From a virus: a stretch of 32,226 nt of DNA. Made by a program: the position numbers and the translations under genes. The stretch spans positions 1 through 32,226 of the IMG/VR virus record IMGVR_UViG_3300020221_000072; one strand, 5' to 3'. Under the pieces are notes generated by a model. That model saw only the letters and a list, made by a program, of their open reading frames with translations, made no database searches and had not been told where the DNA came from. Positions 12,918 to 22,242 of the stretch are shown piece after piece; position 1 is the first letter of the stretch; each line of letters starts with the position of its first letter.

Positions 12918-13624
12918 TCGACATGATCCCGATTCGCAAGAAGTACATCTACGAAAAGCTTGAGCGTGTGGATGGCCCGGAGGGGCGAACCTATGGCGAG
13001 CAAAAGCTGCCGAGTGTGACCAGAATCCTGGCCGCGACCAAGGACCAGACTGCCCTTGACGCGTGGGCCGAGAGGATTGGCAAAGACAACGCAGAGCGGA
13101 TCAAGACCGAAGCGGCCATCGTGGGCACTCACATGCACATGGTCATGGACCGGATGATCGCGGGGCAGCCCCTCCCTCGCCCCACAAGCTGGCTCATGAC
13201 TCGTGGGTATGAGATGGGGTACAGGTTAATAAACACTTACTTCCCTAATCTGCAAGAGATTTGGGGGTCTGAGGTGACGCTCTACTATCCTAACAAGTAC
13301 GCAGGGACGACCGATTTAGTTGGAGTCTATCGAGGGCAGCCAGCGATAGTTGATTTCAAACAGGCCAATAAGCCCAAAAAGCACGAGTGGATTCAAGATT
13401 ACTTCCACCAACTGGCCGCGTATGCTCTGGCGCACGACGAAATTCACGGTTCGCACATCGAATTTGGGGCTGTTTTAGTCTCCGTGCAGGACGGAACTAC
13501 CCAAGAATTCACCACTACCGGTAGTGAATTCTTGGATTACAAGGCGCAGTGGATGGAGCGGGTGGATGCCTACTGGAGAGGCGATCCGGCGCGCAGTGTG
13601 GCGTCAAACGGGAAGAGTGACTGA
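12914..13624 (+). CDS. PD-(D/E)XK exonuclease (Cas4/RecB-type)
   Basis: A 236-residue nuclease. The catalytic core reads G-T-T-D134 then D147-F-K149 (AGTTDLVGVY and AIVDFKQA), with E120 before and Q166 after (HQLAAYA), which together match the D-(D/E)XK-Q layout of RecB/Cas4/lambda-exonuclease-like enzymes. GTHMHMVMDRM (71-81) resembles the helix that carries the metal-binding His in these families. Likely roles are 5' end resection for recombination or degradation of host DNA. Translation is coupled to the helicase. The 3' end overlaps the tail-to-tail end of the opposing virion operon by 55 bases and contains a long hairpin (13501-13535). Confidence 0.85.
   Translation: MIDMIPIRKKYIYEKLERVDGPEGRTYGEQKLPSVTRILAATKDQTALDAWAERIGKDNAERIKTEAAIVGTHMHMVMDRMIAGQPLPRPTSWLMTRGYEMGYRLINTYFPNLQEIWGSEVTLYYPNKYAGTTDLVGVYRGQPAIVDFKQANKPKKHEWIQDYFHQLAAYALAHDEIHGSHIEFGAVLVSVQDGTTQEFTTTGSEFLDYKAQWMERVDAYWRGDPARSVASNGKSD
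13501..13535. repeat. Long imperfect palindrome within the nuclease gene
   Basis: CCAAGAATTCAC on the left and its complement on the right flank a CACTACCGGTAGTG palindrome, giving a 16-bp stem with one three-base bulge. It lies about 35 bases beyond the end of the opposing virion operon and could be a protein-binding site or a structure that stalls convergent transcription. There is no T-run on either strand. Confidence 0.75.
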
Positions 13625-16600
13625 AGCATCTGCCTGCTCGTGGGCGGTTGTCCAGAAGCTCCGGGCATTGGTGGCGCAGCAGGAACCCTGGGCCCTGGTC
13701 CTTGAGGCCTGACACTCGGCGCACTGCTCAATCCCGGCATTCCCGTTGTGGGTGGCGCGGGAGGAAGTTGGCGGAGAAGCTTCGATGCTGGAGCTCCGGT
13801 GGTCGGAGTTTCAGGGACTTCCGAGATCTCTGGTGGGTTGTAGTCAGCGTCCGTGTACCCCTGGGACAAAAGGTAAGCATGCATTTGCCGTCCGAGCTTG
13901 ATCTGCTGCTGGGGTGTTACGGCGCGTTTATCAAGCATTGTGGCCATGAAGGCCGGGTCCTTTGTGGCATCTTCGAGGACGGAACGAACAGACAAAGAGG
14001 GCATCTTGTCAAAGAGTTCCTGTGCGACCGAAGCACCGTAGGCAGGGATTTGAATGGTTCCTGCACCACCGGCCATCCGAGAGATAGCCGAACCAGCCTG
14101 AGCACCGATAAATCGTGCCCCAAACTGACCGGCAAGACCCAGACGATTAATCACCTCATCCAAGACTTGACCGCTTTCCATGGCCGCCTCAATCTGCTTC
14201 ATGGGATTGAGCAATGCGCGTATGTTGTTGCCATGCGCCACGGTCATGATTCCCTGGCTGCGCATGAGTGCATACAGGGAAGGCTTGTTGGGAGCCAATG
14301 GGGTGAAGAAGGCCTTCTCAAATGCCAATGGACTGAACCCGCCCCCGCCTTTACTAGCCTGGGTGAAGGCATAGTCCATGATTGTGGCGCGCAGCCCGTC
14401 TACTGCATCAGGGCCCCCGGACTTAGCCAGTTTGACGAGCTTGTTTAGCTCGTATGTTGGGTTCTTCCCACGGATCATCTGTGTTACCACAGTCGTGGGG
14501 TTTTCCGTTTTGTCTGAAAGAAGCTTTGAAAATGTGGTCCGCTTTTTAAGGGAATCGTTAATTTTAGAGTTTTGACGGGTAACAAGGCTGAACAGGTTCT
14601 CCGCCCGTGCTGCGTTGTCCAAGTCTCCAGCAAGACCGGCTTTCCGAACAAGGGTGTTATTGTCTGCCGCCCACTGGATTAGACTGGGAACATCCAAACG
14701 GCTTTCAATCGTTCCATCAGGGCGCATGACCTGCTTAATGCTGTTGGCCGCTGCCAGACGAATAGTTATGTTTGCAGCATCGGCAACCGAGTCAGAGCGG
14801 TTCTTTGCATCGGGGATAAGGTCTTTTAGCAGCTGTCGGACAGCTGGGTTTTTACTTTCAGCAGCGATCCTTCTGCCCTCCTGCAGCAGGAAGGTAGAGG
14901 CGTCTTCGATCTCCCGCATACGCTGCGTTGTGAGGTCCGGGCCAATGCTGAAGGCTGCTTCAATAAGCGTTTCTGGTGTGTAGCGCATCGCGCCACGCGG
15001 GTCTTTTGACAGCATCTCACCAGCAAAGGTGCGGGTGTAGACATTGTTCAAGGCCTGGGAGTAGCTACGCGCCGTGTTGTAGGCGTCGCTGTTAAGACCA
15101 GATGCCTCATCGGACAGGTCTTTCAGAATAGAGTTTGCCAAGCTTGAATAGCTACGCGCCGCGTTACTATCGGGGGCATTTCCACTGGATGCCTTGCGCG
15201 CCTCGTTCAAAAGCTCACCGCGAAGCTGAACCAGATCAAACACGTCTATTGGCTTGTCATCAATGGCGGGCAGGAACTGCGATGGAACAACTTTGGTTTC
15301 TAGAAACTCAGGCGTACGCATTCCCTGCCGGTAGAGGTCAATAGCGTTTTCATCAATGCCGTATTCTGCCAACAGCCCTTTGACGTAGGGAGACAGGTTG
15401 TATTTAAATCCCGTTGGCGTAAGTTCCGCTGCGGTACGGGCGAGCTCTGCCCGGAAGTTGCCTGCTTCCACGGTCCGTGGATAGAGGTTCTGTTGCAGTG
15501 TTACGGGTGTTTCTTTAATGGGTACGCTTCCAAGAAAATCGGCCAACTCTTGTGGCGATTTTCTTACAAGCATAGGAAATGTCACGCCCGAGAATGGGTT
15601 TTTCTTGGAGAGGTCGTACTCCTGGAGGACATACTTACCGTTGTCCTTTCGTATGATTTGTTTGAAGTCGGGTTTCAGATGTCGTCTATCTTCGTAAATA
15701 GTTCGTGTACCTCCTTTTGTTTTTATCCGCTCCCATACATCATTTATTCTTCCAGTAAGAATATCTGGAGGGGGATCTCCTGGGCGAAGTCTTGAAGACG
15801 CACGACTGAGTTCATCACGATACCTCTGCATATCAGGCACTTCGAGGGCATCATCCCTAAAAAAACGCAGTTGATCCGGACTTAACTCCCCAATAGTTCT
15901 TAACGAGCTCTTGTACGCCTCGTCCCACAGCGCGCTTTCTACTTTACGAGCGTCGCGCAAGGAACCATTAATGGCGTCTTGGGTGACGCGGCCCACATAG
16001 GCACGGGCATCTGTGGTCGGATTTAGCTTGGAAATCCGTGCAATCTTCTCTGCTGCATCGGCGTGTGCAAAGACGAGACGATCTGCCAGATGCTTTTGCA
16101 GAGCTTGGTCGCGCATGTCTGCAACCTTTTGCAAGGACTCCATGTCACCCAGCCTCCGCAGCTGTGACATAAGTGCCTCATAGGCCTTGTACGCTTCTTC
16201 TCCTTGAGATCGTATTTCACCAGAGTAGCGTTCGTGCTGCTGCGCTAATGATTTTTCCAAAGCAATTAAGGCGGGGCTGCCTGTTTTTTGCGCTGCCGTC
16301 GGAGAAGGAACACCCGTTGGTAGTGTTGTTGTTAAGGCACGTATTAGTTGTTGCGGATCTTCCTTGAACTGATCTAAGATTTTCAAAAGCTGATCTGCTG
16401 CCTGACGTTGAGAACGGTTCAAGGCCCCAGAGGCCACACGCTGGCTTACGTTGTCATATACGTCGGAGGCCGCACTGGATAGCCAGCGGCTAGGGGTGAG
16501 GAAGCCAAAAGTGACCTCGTACAAAAACCGAGTTCCTGGATTACCTGGATCGAAGGTTTCAGCAATTCCTCCACCAAGACCAGCACCACCCGCCCCACCA

Positions 16601-17253
16601 ACCTCTGAAGTCGTAAAAAGAATGGGCCGTCTACGAGCAGTTTCACCAACTTGACTGAGAAAGCGAGAAACGACATTGCCTGACATCACCGGCATGCCAA
16701 AGGCAAGCGGGATGGTGGCCAAGGTTTGCCCTGTAGTATCTCCACCAATGCGATAGGGGAGAAGCTCATTCCTTGGAGGAGCCGGGAAGAACTGGTCCAG
16801 ATATTGAGAGTACCTGTCGCCCAGAGCAAAACCTCCGATAAACCCAAGAGCGGACATCGCCGGGACGGTAACAGGAGCAAAAGGCCCACCGAGAGTTCCT
16901 AGCTTTGCACCACCCACTGCACCGCCGAACGCGGGCATTAAAGCACTGGCACCGGTCTTGATCCCTCGTCCAAGGCCCAAGGCTACCTGCTCCGCTTTTT
17001 CCTCAAAGGTTGGTCCAATGGGAACAGACTTTCTTTCAAACTCATCTAGTTCCGGTGCAAATGCCCCAGGCGCGCGCTTTCCTGGTGGCGTGAACTGCTC
17101 GGCCATTGCGCCGAGATTGTCTGAATCAACCGGAGGAGGCAGGTCAGCAATATCTGTCACATTACCTGCTGAAAGGGATCCTCTTTTGGGAATGTCACTT
17201 CCAACCGGGACAGACCTTTCCTCCAGGTATCTTTCAAATTCGGCTGGTGTCAT
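13570..17253 (-). CDS. Large internal virion/ejection-type protein (1227 aa)
   Basis: The largest gene here and the last of the virion operon. Residues about 100-160 are glycine- and alanine-rich and hydrophobic (AFGGAVGGAKLGTLGGP, then ALGFIGGFALGDRY), as in proteins injected across membranes. The long middle is helical and charged. The C-terminus is proline-rich and low-complexity (PPAPPTTGMPG) and ends FPFDATLRAG. Size, composition and position with three similar neighbours point to an internal or ejected virion protein as in podoviruses; no enzymatic domain is recognised. The gene ends in TAG and overlaps the convergent nuclease gene by 55 bases. Confidence 0.75.
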   Translation of the reverse strand: MTPAEFERYLEERSVPVGSDIPKRGSLSAGNVTDIADLPPPVDSDNLGAMAEQFTPPGKRAPGAFAPELDEFERKSVPIGPTFEEKAEQVALGLGRGIKTGASALMPAFGGAVGGAKLGTLGGPFAPVTVPAMSALGFIGGFALGDRYSQYLDQFFPAPPRNELLPYRIGGDTTGQTLATIPLAFGMPVMSGNVVSRFLSQVGETARRRPILFTTSEVGGAGGAGLGGGIAETFDPGNPGTRFLYEVTFGFLTPSRWLSSAASDVYDNVSQRVASGALNRSQRQAADQLLKILDQFKEDPQQLIRALTTTLPTGVPSPTAAQKTGSPALIALEKSLAQQHERYSGEIRSQGEEAYKAYEALMSQLRRLGDMESLQKVADMRDQALQKHLADRLVFAHADAAEKIARISKLNPTTDARAYVGRVTQDAINGSLRDARKVESALWDEAYKSSLRTIGELSPDQLRFFRDDALEVPDMQRYRDELSRASSRLRPGDPPPDILTGRINDVWERIKTKGGTRTIYEDRRHLKPDFKQIIRKDNGKYVLQEYDLSKKNPFSGVTFPMLVRKSPQELADFLGSVPIKETPVTLQQNLYPRTVEAGNFRAELARTAAELTPTGFKYNLSPYVKGLLAEYGIDENAIDLYRQGMRTPEFLETKVVPSQFLPAIDDKPIDVFDLVQLRGELLNEARKASSGNAPDSNAARSYSSLANSILKDLSDEASGLNSDAYNTARSYSQALNNVYTRTFAGEMLSKDPRGAMRYTPETLIEAAFSIGPDLTTQRMREIEDASTFLLQEGRRIAAESKNPAVRQLLKDLIPDAKNRSDSVADAANITIRLAAANSIKQVMRPDGTIESRLDVPSLIQWAADNNTLVRKAGLAGDLDNAARAENLFSLVTRQNSKINDSLKKRTTFSKLLSDKTENPTTVVTQMIRGKNPTYELNKLVKLAKSGGPDAVDGLRATIMDYAFTQASKGGGGFSPLAFEKAFFTPLAPNKPSLYALMRSQGIMTVAHGNNIRALLNPMKQIEAAMESGQVLDEVINRLGLAGQFGARFIGAQAGSAISRMAGGAGTIQIPAYGASVAQELFDKMPSLSVRSVLEDATKDPAFMATMLDKRAVTPQQQIKLGRQMHAYLLSQGYTDADYNPPEISEVPETPTTGAPASKLLRQLPPAPPTTGMPGLSSAPSVRPQGPGPRVPAAPPMPGASGQPPTSRQMLQSLFPFDATLRAGSPLQ

Positions 17254-17255
17254 AG

Positions 17256-19196
17256 CTAGTCACGCGCCTTTCTACGAAGAACAACTCTGCCTGTTTGGGG
17301 ATCAATTCGCTTGTAAAGGGCGTCTGGAGCCAACGCAGAAAAAACTGCTCTTGACCTTTCTGGATCATTTGGATCAATTAAGGGAAGGTCCTTGACCCCC
17401 ATTAAATCACGTGTATTCCGAATCAGCCTCAGGTCATTAGCCGCAGCAAGGCGTTCGTCTACCTTGATGCTTTTGTCCTCGGACCCAGCCAAGGCATCCC
17501 TTTCCAATCTTTCCAATAGCAGGTCAATACCCACCAGTCTGTTTGAAAATGCAGCCTCGTCACGCAAGAGTGAGGGCAGCAGATCCAGTTCTTTTTTGAT
17601 GGACTGTCTTTCCCCTTCTGCAAAACGCGGGTTCGTGGCAATCGACCGGTTGATTCGGTTAATGGCGTTTGAGACGAAGGCATCTGCCTGTATTGGACCT
17701 GCACTGAGCTCGCCAAAAAATCCTGGGGTGTAGCGACCCAAGAAGGCCTGCGTGACATTGATCGGGCCTGTCGCACGACCGGCCATGGACAAGAGTGTAG
17801 GCATTCCGACCGAAGGCATTCCCCCTGTTGCCGGAGCGCCCGCAGCTCCTCCTGCAGGAGCAGCGGCTCCCGTTCCAGTGCCCGTGGGCCGTGGTCCGCC
17901 TTTATCTAGCGCAGCACGATCTGCAAAAGCTTTTTCTAAGAAGTCCAGTTTTGGAGGCTTCGTGTAAATCAACTCGCCTTTTTCATTCGTCTGCGGGTAA
18001 GGTGTATTCAAAATTCTGTAAGCGGAGGAAAACTTGCGATCCTCTTCCGGTGTTGTTTCTCCCAGCCCGTACCTTGTAGCAAGTTCAACAGCAATATTGT
18101 AGGCACTTCCTTCCACGCCTGAGCCAAAAGGTCCCTTTGTAGGTTTACCCAAAGCCTTGAGGTCTTCTTTAAACAAATCAGCAAGGTTCTTCTGCTGCTT
18201 GGCCAGCTGCTCTTTTTCCGCTTGAATTTGCTTCTCAGCGGCCTGCACTCCGGCCAGTTTGATGGCCCGATCCTCTTTTTCTATATCAGCTGCGTACTTC
18301 CCTACTGTTGTCGGTAGTGTGCGCACAGCACCAGCTAGACGGGCGAACTGACTGCCGCGCAAAGGACGGCCCTGCTCATCTACGTTTGCAGCATAGCCAA
18401 AGGCCCGTTGTCCAAGTTCCAAGAGCATCTGTGCCTGGGCAGACTTTCGATCAGTGCCTAGTATCTCTGCATACTGTTTGGCTAAGTCGCCAGACAGCTT
18501 TTTGATGTCGGATACGGGCGTAGGCGTTCTTAGCGAGGCGATAAAAGCCCTCTGGGCCTCGTCCCTTAATGCGGGAGGAAGCCTGGACAGAACAGATATA
18601 GAGGACGAGTCTTCTTTTGGGGTCACGCCGTCCTCGTCGGACCCATCTCTAAAATATTGAACAAGGCCCCCCTGAGCCATTTGCAAAGGAGGTTGACCTA
18701 CCGGTAGGCCAGCAATACCACCCTCCGGAGGAGGGGGCCCTGGAGGCATCATGCCTGGAGGAGGACCTGGGGGCATTCCTGGCGGTGGCCCGGGAGGCAT
18801 TCCCATTTCAGGTGGCATCATGCCAGGAGGAGGCATACCGGGGGGCATTCCTGGCGGTGGCCCTGGAGGCATGGCCCCTGGCATAGGAAGCGCGCCAATA
18901 CCTTGTTGGGCCAGCACTGGCTGGAGCATGGCAAGAACAGGCTCGGGTGTTTCGGCGGCAGCGGTATAGCCGACCAGATCGGCAAGTTCCTCGCGACGCG
19001 CATCGATGGAGCGCATGTCCCCACGAAGATTGTTCATCAGAATCTCAGGCGAATCCGGCGAACGGCCAAGCTCCTCAGCGGACTCGTAATCATCGCCCTC
19101 ACCTATGTCATCTTCTTCATTCATCATGTCCAGGAACCCCTGCATGATGCCGACGTTGTCGATGGGCATTTCTTCTATTTGCATGTCTTTTGCCAT
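17256..19196 (-). CDS. Virion protein with Pro-Gly-Met repeats (646 aa)
   Basis: An acidic N-terminus (EEMPIDNVGIMQGFLDMMNE) is followed by a Pro/Gly/Met-rich region of near-repeats (units such as MPPGPPPGM, about residues 105-155), then EGGIAGLPVGQPP and QGGLVQYFRDGS. The rest is helical, with a coiled-coil segment (QAAEKQIQAEKEQLAKQQKN) and alanine/glycine-rich linkers. The GG-I-A-G-L-P string is also in the 644-residue neighbour, suggesting a shared assembly or targeting element. Probably a structural or internal virion protein; no enzymatic role is seen. Two bases separate it from the next gene, and it ends with an ordinary TAG stop. Confidence 0.7.
   Translation of the reverse strand: MAKDMQIEEMPIDNVGIMQGFLDMMNEEDDIGEGDDYESAEELGRSPDSPEILMNNLRGDMRSIDARREELADLVGYTAAAETPEPVLAMLQPVLAQQGIGALPMPGAMPPGPPPGMPPGMPPPGMMPPEMGMPPGPPPGMPPGPPPGMMPPGPPPPEGGIAGLPVGQPPLQMAQGGLVQYFRDGSDEDGVTPKEDSSSISVLSRLPPALRDEAQRAFIASLRTPTPVSDIKKLSGDLAKQYAEILGTDRKSAQAQMLLELGQRAFGYAANVDEQGRPLRGSQFARLAGAVRTLPTTVGKYAADIEKEDRAIKLAGVQAAEKQIQAEKEQLAKQQKNLADLFKEDLKALGKPTKGPFGSGVEGSAYNIAVELATRYGLGETTPEEDRKFSSAYRILNTPYPQTNEKGELIYTKPPKLDFLEKAFADRAALDKGGPRPTGTGTGAAAPAGGAAGAPATGGMPSVGMPTLLSMAGRATGPINVTQAFLGRYTPGFFGELSAGPIQADAFVSNAINRINRSIATNPRFAEGERQSIKKELDLLPSLLRDEAAFSNRLVGIDLLLERLERDALAGSEDKSIKVDERLAAANDLRLIRNTRDLMGVKDLPLIDPNDPERSRAVFSALAPDALYKRIDPQTGRVVLRRKARD
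18698..18707. repeat. Third copy of the CTACCGGTAG core palindrome
   Basis: The exact 10-mer occurs here within the 646-residue virion gene, with CC/GG ends (CCTACCGGTAGG). The other copies are at 4628-4637 and 13515-13524. A random 10-mer would be unlikely to occur three times in about 32 kb, but codon bias could contribute in coding DNA. Confidence 0.6.
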
Positions 19197-19205
19197 AGTT
19201 ACCTC

Positions 19206-20234
19206 TTAAAGAACGCCTAATTTTTGACCTGCAGCGTAGGTAGTCAGCCCACCCAAGGCAACCCCCGCGATCTGCTGGAAAGGACTGGGCTGCGGGACCG
19301 ACGCAGAAGTGGTCGCCATTTGCGAAGAAGGCGCACCCTTGAAGATGTCGGACAAGAAGGCCGCTTGCTGATACGGAGCATAAAGCCGCTGCATTTCTGT
19401 TGCCCGCTGGGCTTCCAGACCCTGCTGTTGCAGTGCCTGCTGCGACTGGCCAAGCCCATACAAAAACCCAATGTCCCCTTGTTGCAGTTGCTGGGCCGTT
19501 TGTCCCAAGGCCGCTTGTTGAACCCCAAGTTGACCAAGCTGGCCACCTAGTTGGCCATATGTCTGCCCCAGGCCGCCAAAAAGCTGGCCAATCCCCAACT
19601 GGCGCCCCCGAGCCGCCTCCTGAGCGGCCATAGCCGCCTGCTGTGCCTGACCGAAATTCTGAGCGTAGTCCTGGGCGATGCGCTGAGACATGATGTCCTG
19701 CACATTGCGCTCCATCTCTGCCCGCTGCACACCCTCACGAGTGCCACCAAAAGCCCCAGCACGTACCGCCTGTGCCGCCTGTCCTTGTCCAGCAATATCT
19801 GCCTGACGACGGATGGCGCGAAGTGCCTGCTCAGTGACCGCCTCTTGATAGGGGTTCATGAAGGCAAGCGCCGAGCGCGGATCGTACATACCGGCTGCTC
19901 CTGCTCCTGCGATCTGAGCCGCGCTTAATGCACCAAGGCCTTCTCCCGCCGCCCCATAGCCCCCGCCCAAAGAGACATTGGCTGCTTGGATATAAGGCAA
20001 AAAGCTGCCAATGCCTTGTTGCATCCCAGCCTGAAGAGCGGCCTGCTGCGCAGGAGTAAACCCAGCAACCTGAAAGGAAGGCAGACGCGCTTGAAGCGTC
20101 TGTGCATAGGGAAGGGGTTTTCCTTCTGCCGTCTGGTCATAGGCAAGCTTAGCGGCTTCACCAAGCAAATTGAGCTTGATTGCCTCAAGCTCTGGTGCCT
20201 CTCGTACTATCTGGGTCTGTGTTTCGACAGCCAT
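19206..20234 (-). CDS. Gln/Ala-rich internal virion-type protein (342 aa)
   Basis: A helical protein rich in glutamine, alanine and glycine. It contains NPYQEAVTEQALRAIRRQ (about residues 127-144), then AGAFGGTREGVQRAE, a pattern I recognise from structural proteins in marine phage contigs. The C-terminal half has GQL/GQ repeats (GQTYGQLGGQLGQLG). It sits between the 644- and 646-residue proteins with gaps under ten bases. A role in the internal core or injection machinery is plausible; nothing indicates an enzyme. Confidence 0.7.
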   Translation of the reverse strand: MAVETQTQIVREAPELEAIKLNLLGEAAKLAYDQTAEGKPLPYAQTLQARLPSFQVAGFTPAQQAALQAGMQQGIGSFLPYIQAANVSLGGGYGAAGEGLGALSAAQIAGAGAAGMYDPRSALAFMNPYQEAVTEQALRAIRRQADIAGQGQAAQAVRAGAFGGTREGVQRAEMERNVQDIMSQRIAQDYAQNFGQAQQAAMAAQEAARGRQLGIGQLFGGLGQTYGQLGGQLGQLGVQQAALGQTAQQLQQGDIGFLYGLGQSQQALQQQGLEAQRATEMQRLYAPYQQAAFLSDIFKGAPSSQMATTSASVPQPSPFQQIAGVALGGLTTYAAGQKLGVL

Positions 20235-20237
20235 GGC

Positions 20238-22172
20238 TTATCTCCCCTTTCCTACGGGACCACCTTCGAGCATCTTCATTAACCGGTACATCTTTGCAGC
20301 GCCCTTGCGCCGTGAGCCGTTGCCCATGTTCCGTACAGACTTGGCAGTGAACACGAACTCACCGTCAGAGAGCATGGCCGGGATGGAATCCGAAGTTCCT
20401 GTTCCTGGTCCGTTAATCGCGCCTGTCTTGCGGGGGAAGTTGGTCACGCCCTCGGGACTAGAGCCCCTAGCTGCCCTATAGGGCATCCTGTCGAACGCCC
20501 CACGGACAAAGCCCCCGAAGAACTCAGGGCGCGTTTGGCGGAACGCTGCCGCTTCCTCTGCGCGCTGCCTGTTGTACTCTTCGAGCGACATGCCCCCTTC
20601 ACCTTCGATGGGCTTGAACAGGTTGCTGATGCCCCCGGTCGTCGCCTCAAGGGCCAAGGCGCCTGTGGCGGCTAGTGGGCCGTACTTGGCGAACACCCCA
20701 GGAGCTTCTTTAGTGGCCATTTGTTGAGCAAGTTTCATGGTCTCAGCAGTTTTAGGAAGCCCTTTTGTTGTCACTAGATCGTCAAAAATAGTGTCAGCAG
20801 AACGCCCCTGAATGCTTGCACGGGTTGGAGATAAGTACTCACTGTATGCTCTGCTTATTCTGGGGTATTTCTCACTAAACGATGGCTCAAGTGAAACTGC
20901 AGGAGTTGGAGTAGCCTGAGCAGCAGCAACTGCTCTTGCTTGCTGCCCTGCGTCTACAGCACCGGGCGCGGCTTCGTAGAAGGGTGAGGGAGAGCTAGGC
21001 GCTGTCATGGGCCCTCTTGTAAAGTCCGAAAATCCACCTATAACGGGGCCTCCAGTAGGGCCACCGGTTTCAACAATTTGCGCTGCTGATGGCGCCGGTG
21101 ACACGGCAGGTGCAGCCAAACTAGCGGCAGCGGGTGCAGGAGCAGCGGGCCGAACCATCTCAGCGGCAGCTTTAAAAGGCGCTGTAATTTGCTCTACACC
21201 ACGAGTAAACCCTTCGCCAAAGGTTTTTGGTGTGTTTGAAGGCACACCAGAAAAACCGGCATCACTAACTAGACCTGATCCCACATAAGCGGTAACCCCA
21301 GCAGTGATGCCCTTACGTAAGGAGTTCTTAAGGCCATCTCCAGCAAGAAGACTTGCGCCAAATGTGCCTATGCCAGCGCTCAACCCAAACTGCGCCGCAG
21401 TACCTAAAGTGATACCAGCAGTAGAAGACAAAGCACCTACAGCCATAGGCCCAAGAAACGCGCCTAGGGCCACTCCGATAACTATCCGTCCGACAGTGCT
21501 CTTGGCAAACTTTTTAAGTGCCCTGCCGATTTTCTTTAAGAAAAACTCAGGCAGCCCCGTGTATGGGTTGATGGTCCCTGAGCCACCCATCTGGCGCAAC
21601 ATCATCGCCTCTTCCGGCGTAATGTGGGCAAGCATGGTATCGCCACTACGGCCCATGGCGGCGAGCTCACGCGCAATCGGCTGCATCTGCGGCAGTCCAG
21701 CAATCCCGCCTTCGGCCATTTCCATGGGCATCTGAAGTCCCATGGGCCCTGGTTCGCGAGAAAGGTTTTCTGCCTCTTCCACAGCAATTCGCATTGCCAT
21801 GAAAAACTCAAGGTCAAAAGTCTCGGGCAGCAAGTCCTCAGAAATGCCTTCCTGAAGCAAGCGCATACGAACTTGAGGGTAGTTGTTGGGATCGTTGAGG
21901 ACGGTTTCCACAACACGGCGCATCATGGCAATCTCATCAGGCGTGAGACGCGCTTCACGAATAGCCTGTATGAACTCTTGAACCTCAGCGGGATCTACCT
22001 CCGACCCTGCTTCTAAGAGCTCTTTTGTGAACTGTGGATATCCTATGTCTCGTGCGGCCTGCTGCGAGGCAATAAGAGGAGCAAAAGAGTCCAGTCCGTC
22101 CTGGGAAGCCATTCCGCCTACATTTGTAGGCAGGTTCATAATTCCTGCACCGTTCATGGGTGTCCTTTCCAA
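20238..22172 (-). CDS. Virion protein with hydrophobic centre (644 aa)
   Basis: The N-terminal third is soluble and acidic. It contains MAEGGIAGLPQM, matching the 646-residue neighbour, and a helical stretch. A hydrophobic, glycine-rich region (about residues 224-300, GRIVIGVALGAFLGPMAVGA and following) could insert in a membrane. An alanine/proline-rich linker follows. The C-terminus carries the string SIPAMLSDGEFVFTAKSVR, which is widespread at the ends of phage tape-measure and internal proteins. This combination suits a protein that is ejected or measures the tail. The start has a good site (GGAAAGGACACCC). No catalytic motif. Confidence 0.75.
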   Translation of the reverse strand: MERTPMNGAGIMNLPTNVGGMASQDGLDSFAPLIASQQAARDIGYPQFTKELLEAGSEVDPAEVQEFIQAIREARLTPDEIAMMRRVVETVLNDPNNYPQVRMRLLQEGISEDLLPETFDLEFFMAMRIAVEEAENLSREPGPMGLQMPMEMAEGGIAGLPQMQPIARELAAMGRSGDTMLAHITPEEAMMLRQMGGSGTINPYTGLPEFFLKKIGRALKKFAKSTVGRIVIGVALGAFLGPMAVGALSSTAGITLGTAAQFGLSAGIGTFGASLLAGDGLKNSLRKGITAGVTAYVGSGLVSDAGFSGVPSNTPKTFGEGFTRGVEQITAPFKAAAEMVRPAAPAPAAASLAAPAVSPAPSAAQIVETGGPTGGPVIGGFSDFTRGPMTAPSSPSPFYEAAPGAVDAGQQARAVAAAQATPTPAVSLEPSFSEKYPRISRAYSEYLSPTRASIQGRSADTIFDDLVTTKGLPKTAETMKLAQQMATKEAPGVFAKYGPLAATGALALEATTGGISNLFKPIEGEGGMSLEEYNRQRAEEAAAFRQTRPEFFGGFVRGAFDRMPYRAARGSSPEGVTNFPRKTGAINGPGTGTSDSIPAMLSDGEFVFTAKSVRNMGNGSRRKGAAKMYRLMKMLEGGPVGKGR

Positions 22173-22242
22173 ATTAATATGTAGGCCTCGTTGGGCGCGC
22201 GCCGGGAAAGGACGCGAAATAACCCCGATTATCTGGTTTTTA

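Noticed and set aside
13648-14448. 266-codon plus-strand frame over the 1227-residue virion gene
   Set aside because: Antisense to a long continuous virion gene, with no domain or binding site.
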